Both the position numbers and the translations under genes were made by a program. Below the pieces are notes generated by a model. The model worked only from the letters and a program-made list of their open reading frames with translations. It did no database searches and was not told where the DNA came from. Shown piece by piece: positions 12,662-13,887 of a stretch of 13,887 bases of DNA. The stretch spans positions 734 through 14,620 of the forward strand of contig MENC01000299.1 in assembly GCA_001768155.1 (NCBI GenBank). The letters are read 5' to 3'. This DNA comes from Bacteroidetes bacterium GWA2_30_7. Lineage in GTDB: Bacteria; Bacteroidota; Bacteroidia; Bacteroidales; GWF2-33-38. Each line of letters begins with the position of its first letter. The stretch's first letter is position 1.

Positions 12662-13887
12662 ATGTCATATAAATCCTTCGCCGATTTTATCGAAATTTTA
12701 AAAGCCAACAGCGAGCTAATTTCAATAGATAAATTCGTTAATCCCGAATTACAAATTGCAGAAATTACCGATAGAGTTTCAAAATCAAAAACTCAAAACA
12801 AAGCTCTGCTTTTTACAAATAACGGAAGCAAATTTCCTTTATTAATTAATTCTCTCGGTTCTGAAAAGCGAATTTCGCTTGCTTTAGGCTTAAAAAATCT
12901 TGACAGTTTTTCTGAATTGTTAGATAAATATGCAGGTTTATTAAAAAAGAAACCTGCATCGTTTTTAGATAAAATGAAGGTTCTGCCTCAGTTAAATGAG
13001 CTCGGAGCATTAATGCCAAAAGAAATAAAAGGAAAAGGAAAATGTCAGGAAGTTGTGATTAAAAGTCCTGATTTAAGCATTTTTCCTATATTGAAATGCT
13101 GGGCTCACGATGGTGGAAAATTTATAACTTTTCCACTTGTTCATACACAATCTTTGAAATCGGAAAAACGCAATGTAGGTATGTATCGAATGCAGGTGAT
13201 AGATAATCAAACAACTGCTATGCACTGGCACATGCACAAAACCGGAGCAAATCATTACAATGAATATAAAGAAGCCGGAATTAAAAAAATGCCCGTAACG
13301 GTTGTGCTTGGAGGCGACCCTGCATATACATATTGTGCCACAGCTCCGCTTCCCGAAAATATTGATGAATATATTTTAGCAGGATTGCTCAGAGGAAAAG
13401 GAGTTGAACTTGTAAAATGTTTAACTAACGATTTGTTTGTTCCAAACGATGCAGATATTGTACTCGAAGGTTATGTTGATACAAACGAAGAATTATTTTA
13501 TGAAGGTCCGTTTGGCGACCACACCGGATATTATTCATTGGAAGATTATTATCCAAAATTTCATATAACTTGCATAACACACCGTAAAGATGCGGTTTAT
13601 CCGACTACAATTGTTGGAATTCCGCCGCAGGAAGATGAATGGATTGCAAAAGCTACCGAAAGAATATTTTTATTGCCACTGAGAATGACAATGTTGCCCG
13701 AAATTGTTGAAATGAATCTTCCCCCGGCTGGTGTTGCACATAATTTAACTTTAATAAGTATAAATAAAAAATTTCCCGGACATGCCGAAAAGATTGCAAA
13801 TTCTCTTTGGGGAACAGGACAAATGATGTTTAATAAGGTAATTGCAATTTTTGATAAAGAAGTTGATTTAACAAATTATATTTCAGT
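12662..13887 (+). CDS. UbiD family (prenylated-FMN) decarboxylase, partial (408 residues)
   Basis: The 3' end is cut by the window, so the C-terminal part is missing. UbiD-family enzymes reversibly decarboxylate aromatic or alpha,beta-unsaturated acids using prenylated FMN. The cofactor and metal site is present: RNVGMYRMQ supplies N171 and R176, MHWHMHKTGANHY supplies H192, and DADIVLEGY supplies E269. The acid segment EGPFGDHTGYY begins at E281, and DLSIFPILKCWAHDGGKFIT (137-156) and LPEIVEMNLPPAGVAH (345-360) match the family throughout. In Bacteroidota, which make menaquinone, homologues are often assigned to quinone biosynthesis, but that role cannot be shown here. No ubiX-like flavin prenyltransferase is in the window. 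The ATG at 12662 gives a normal N-terminus (SFADFIEILKANSELISI). Confidence 0.9.
   Translation, partial: MSYKSFADFIEILKANSELISIDKFVNPELQIAEITDRVSKSKTQNKALLFTNNGSKFPLLINSLGSEKRISLALGLKNLDSFSELLDKYAGLLKKKPASFLDKMKVLPQLNELGALMPKEIKGKGKCQEVVIKSPDLSIFPILKCWAHDGGKFITFPLVHTQSLKSEKRNVGMYRMQVIDNQTTAMHWHMHKTGANHYNEYKEAGIKKMPVTVVLGGDPAYTYCATAPLPENIDEYILAGLLRGKGVELVKCLTNDLFVPNDADIVLEGYVDTNEELFYEGPFGDHTGYYSLEDYYPKFHITCITHRKDAVYPTTIVGIPPQEDEWIAKATERIFLLPLRMTMLPEIVEMNLPPAGVAHNLTLISINKKFPGHAEKIANSLWGTGQMMFNKVIAIFDKEVDLTNYIS

Noticed and set aside
13073..13255. Minus-strand open frame inside the UbiD-family gene
   Set aside because: It is antisense to a strongly conserved coding region and has no recognisable domain.

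Overview
The window looks like ordinary chromosomal DNA from a low-GC member of the phylum Bacteroidota. Four things support this: two secreted proteins end in type IX secretion (T9SS) type A sorting domains, several start regions carry the Bacteroidota -7 element TAnnTTTG, the intergenic DNA is AT-rich with few strong Shine-Dalgarno sequences, and the tmRNA encodes a GDNNFALAA tag. Genus and species cannot be read from this sequence.

Layout. Positions 1-829 (minus) hold the N-terminal part of a U32-family protein cut by the window edge. Next, also on minus, come a DUF2442/DUF4160 pair (925-1419) and a GT9 heptosyltransferase-like glycosyltransferase with a TTG start (1498-2487). A short repeat-rich spacer follows. 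Then come two tandem paralogous small lipoproteins (2636-3573) and a 484-residue secreted T9SS cargo of unknown function (3673-5127). Across a 163-bp divergent spacer, a secreted PHB-depolymerase/CE1-type esterase, also a T9SS cargo, runs on plus (5291-6730).

The tmRNA gene (ssrA, 6916-7307, minus) is divergent from a saccharopine-dehydrogenase-like enzyme (7395-8612, plus). That enzyme converges, across a terminator hairpin, on an SDR-type L-threonine-dehydrogenase-like gene (8647-9597, minus). An OsmC-family thiol peroxidase (9770-10177, minus) and glycyl-tRNA synthetase (10664-12196, plus) are divergent. Their 486-bp shared spacer holds a nested palindromic, MITE-like element of about 318 bp (10254-10571). 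The right end has a small antitoxin-like gene with no toxin (12358-12540) and a UbiD-family decarboxylase cut by the window edge (12662-13887).

How the genes relate. There is no single large operon or pathway. Housekeeping translation functions (tmRNA, GlyRS, a U32 protein probably acting on RNA) are interspersed with amino-acid dehydrogenases, envelope and secreted proteins, and small accessory modules. The least explained parts are the nested inverted-repeat element at 10254-10571, the DUF4160/DUF2442 couple, the tandem lipoproteins with a terminator abutting the second start codon, and the antitoxin-like gene followed by a six-codon ORF. I saw no clear large novel system such as a defence island, CRISPR array or biosynthetic cluster.
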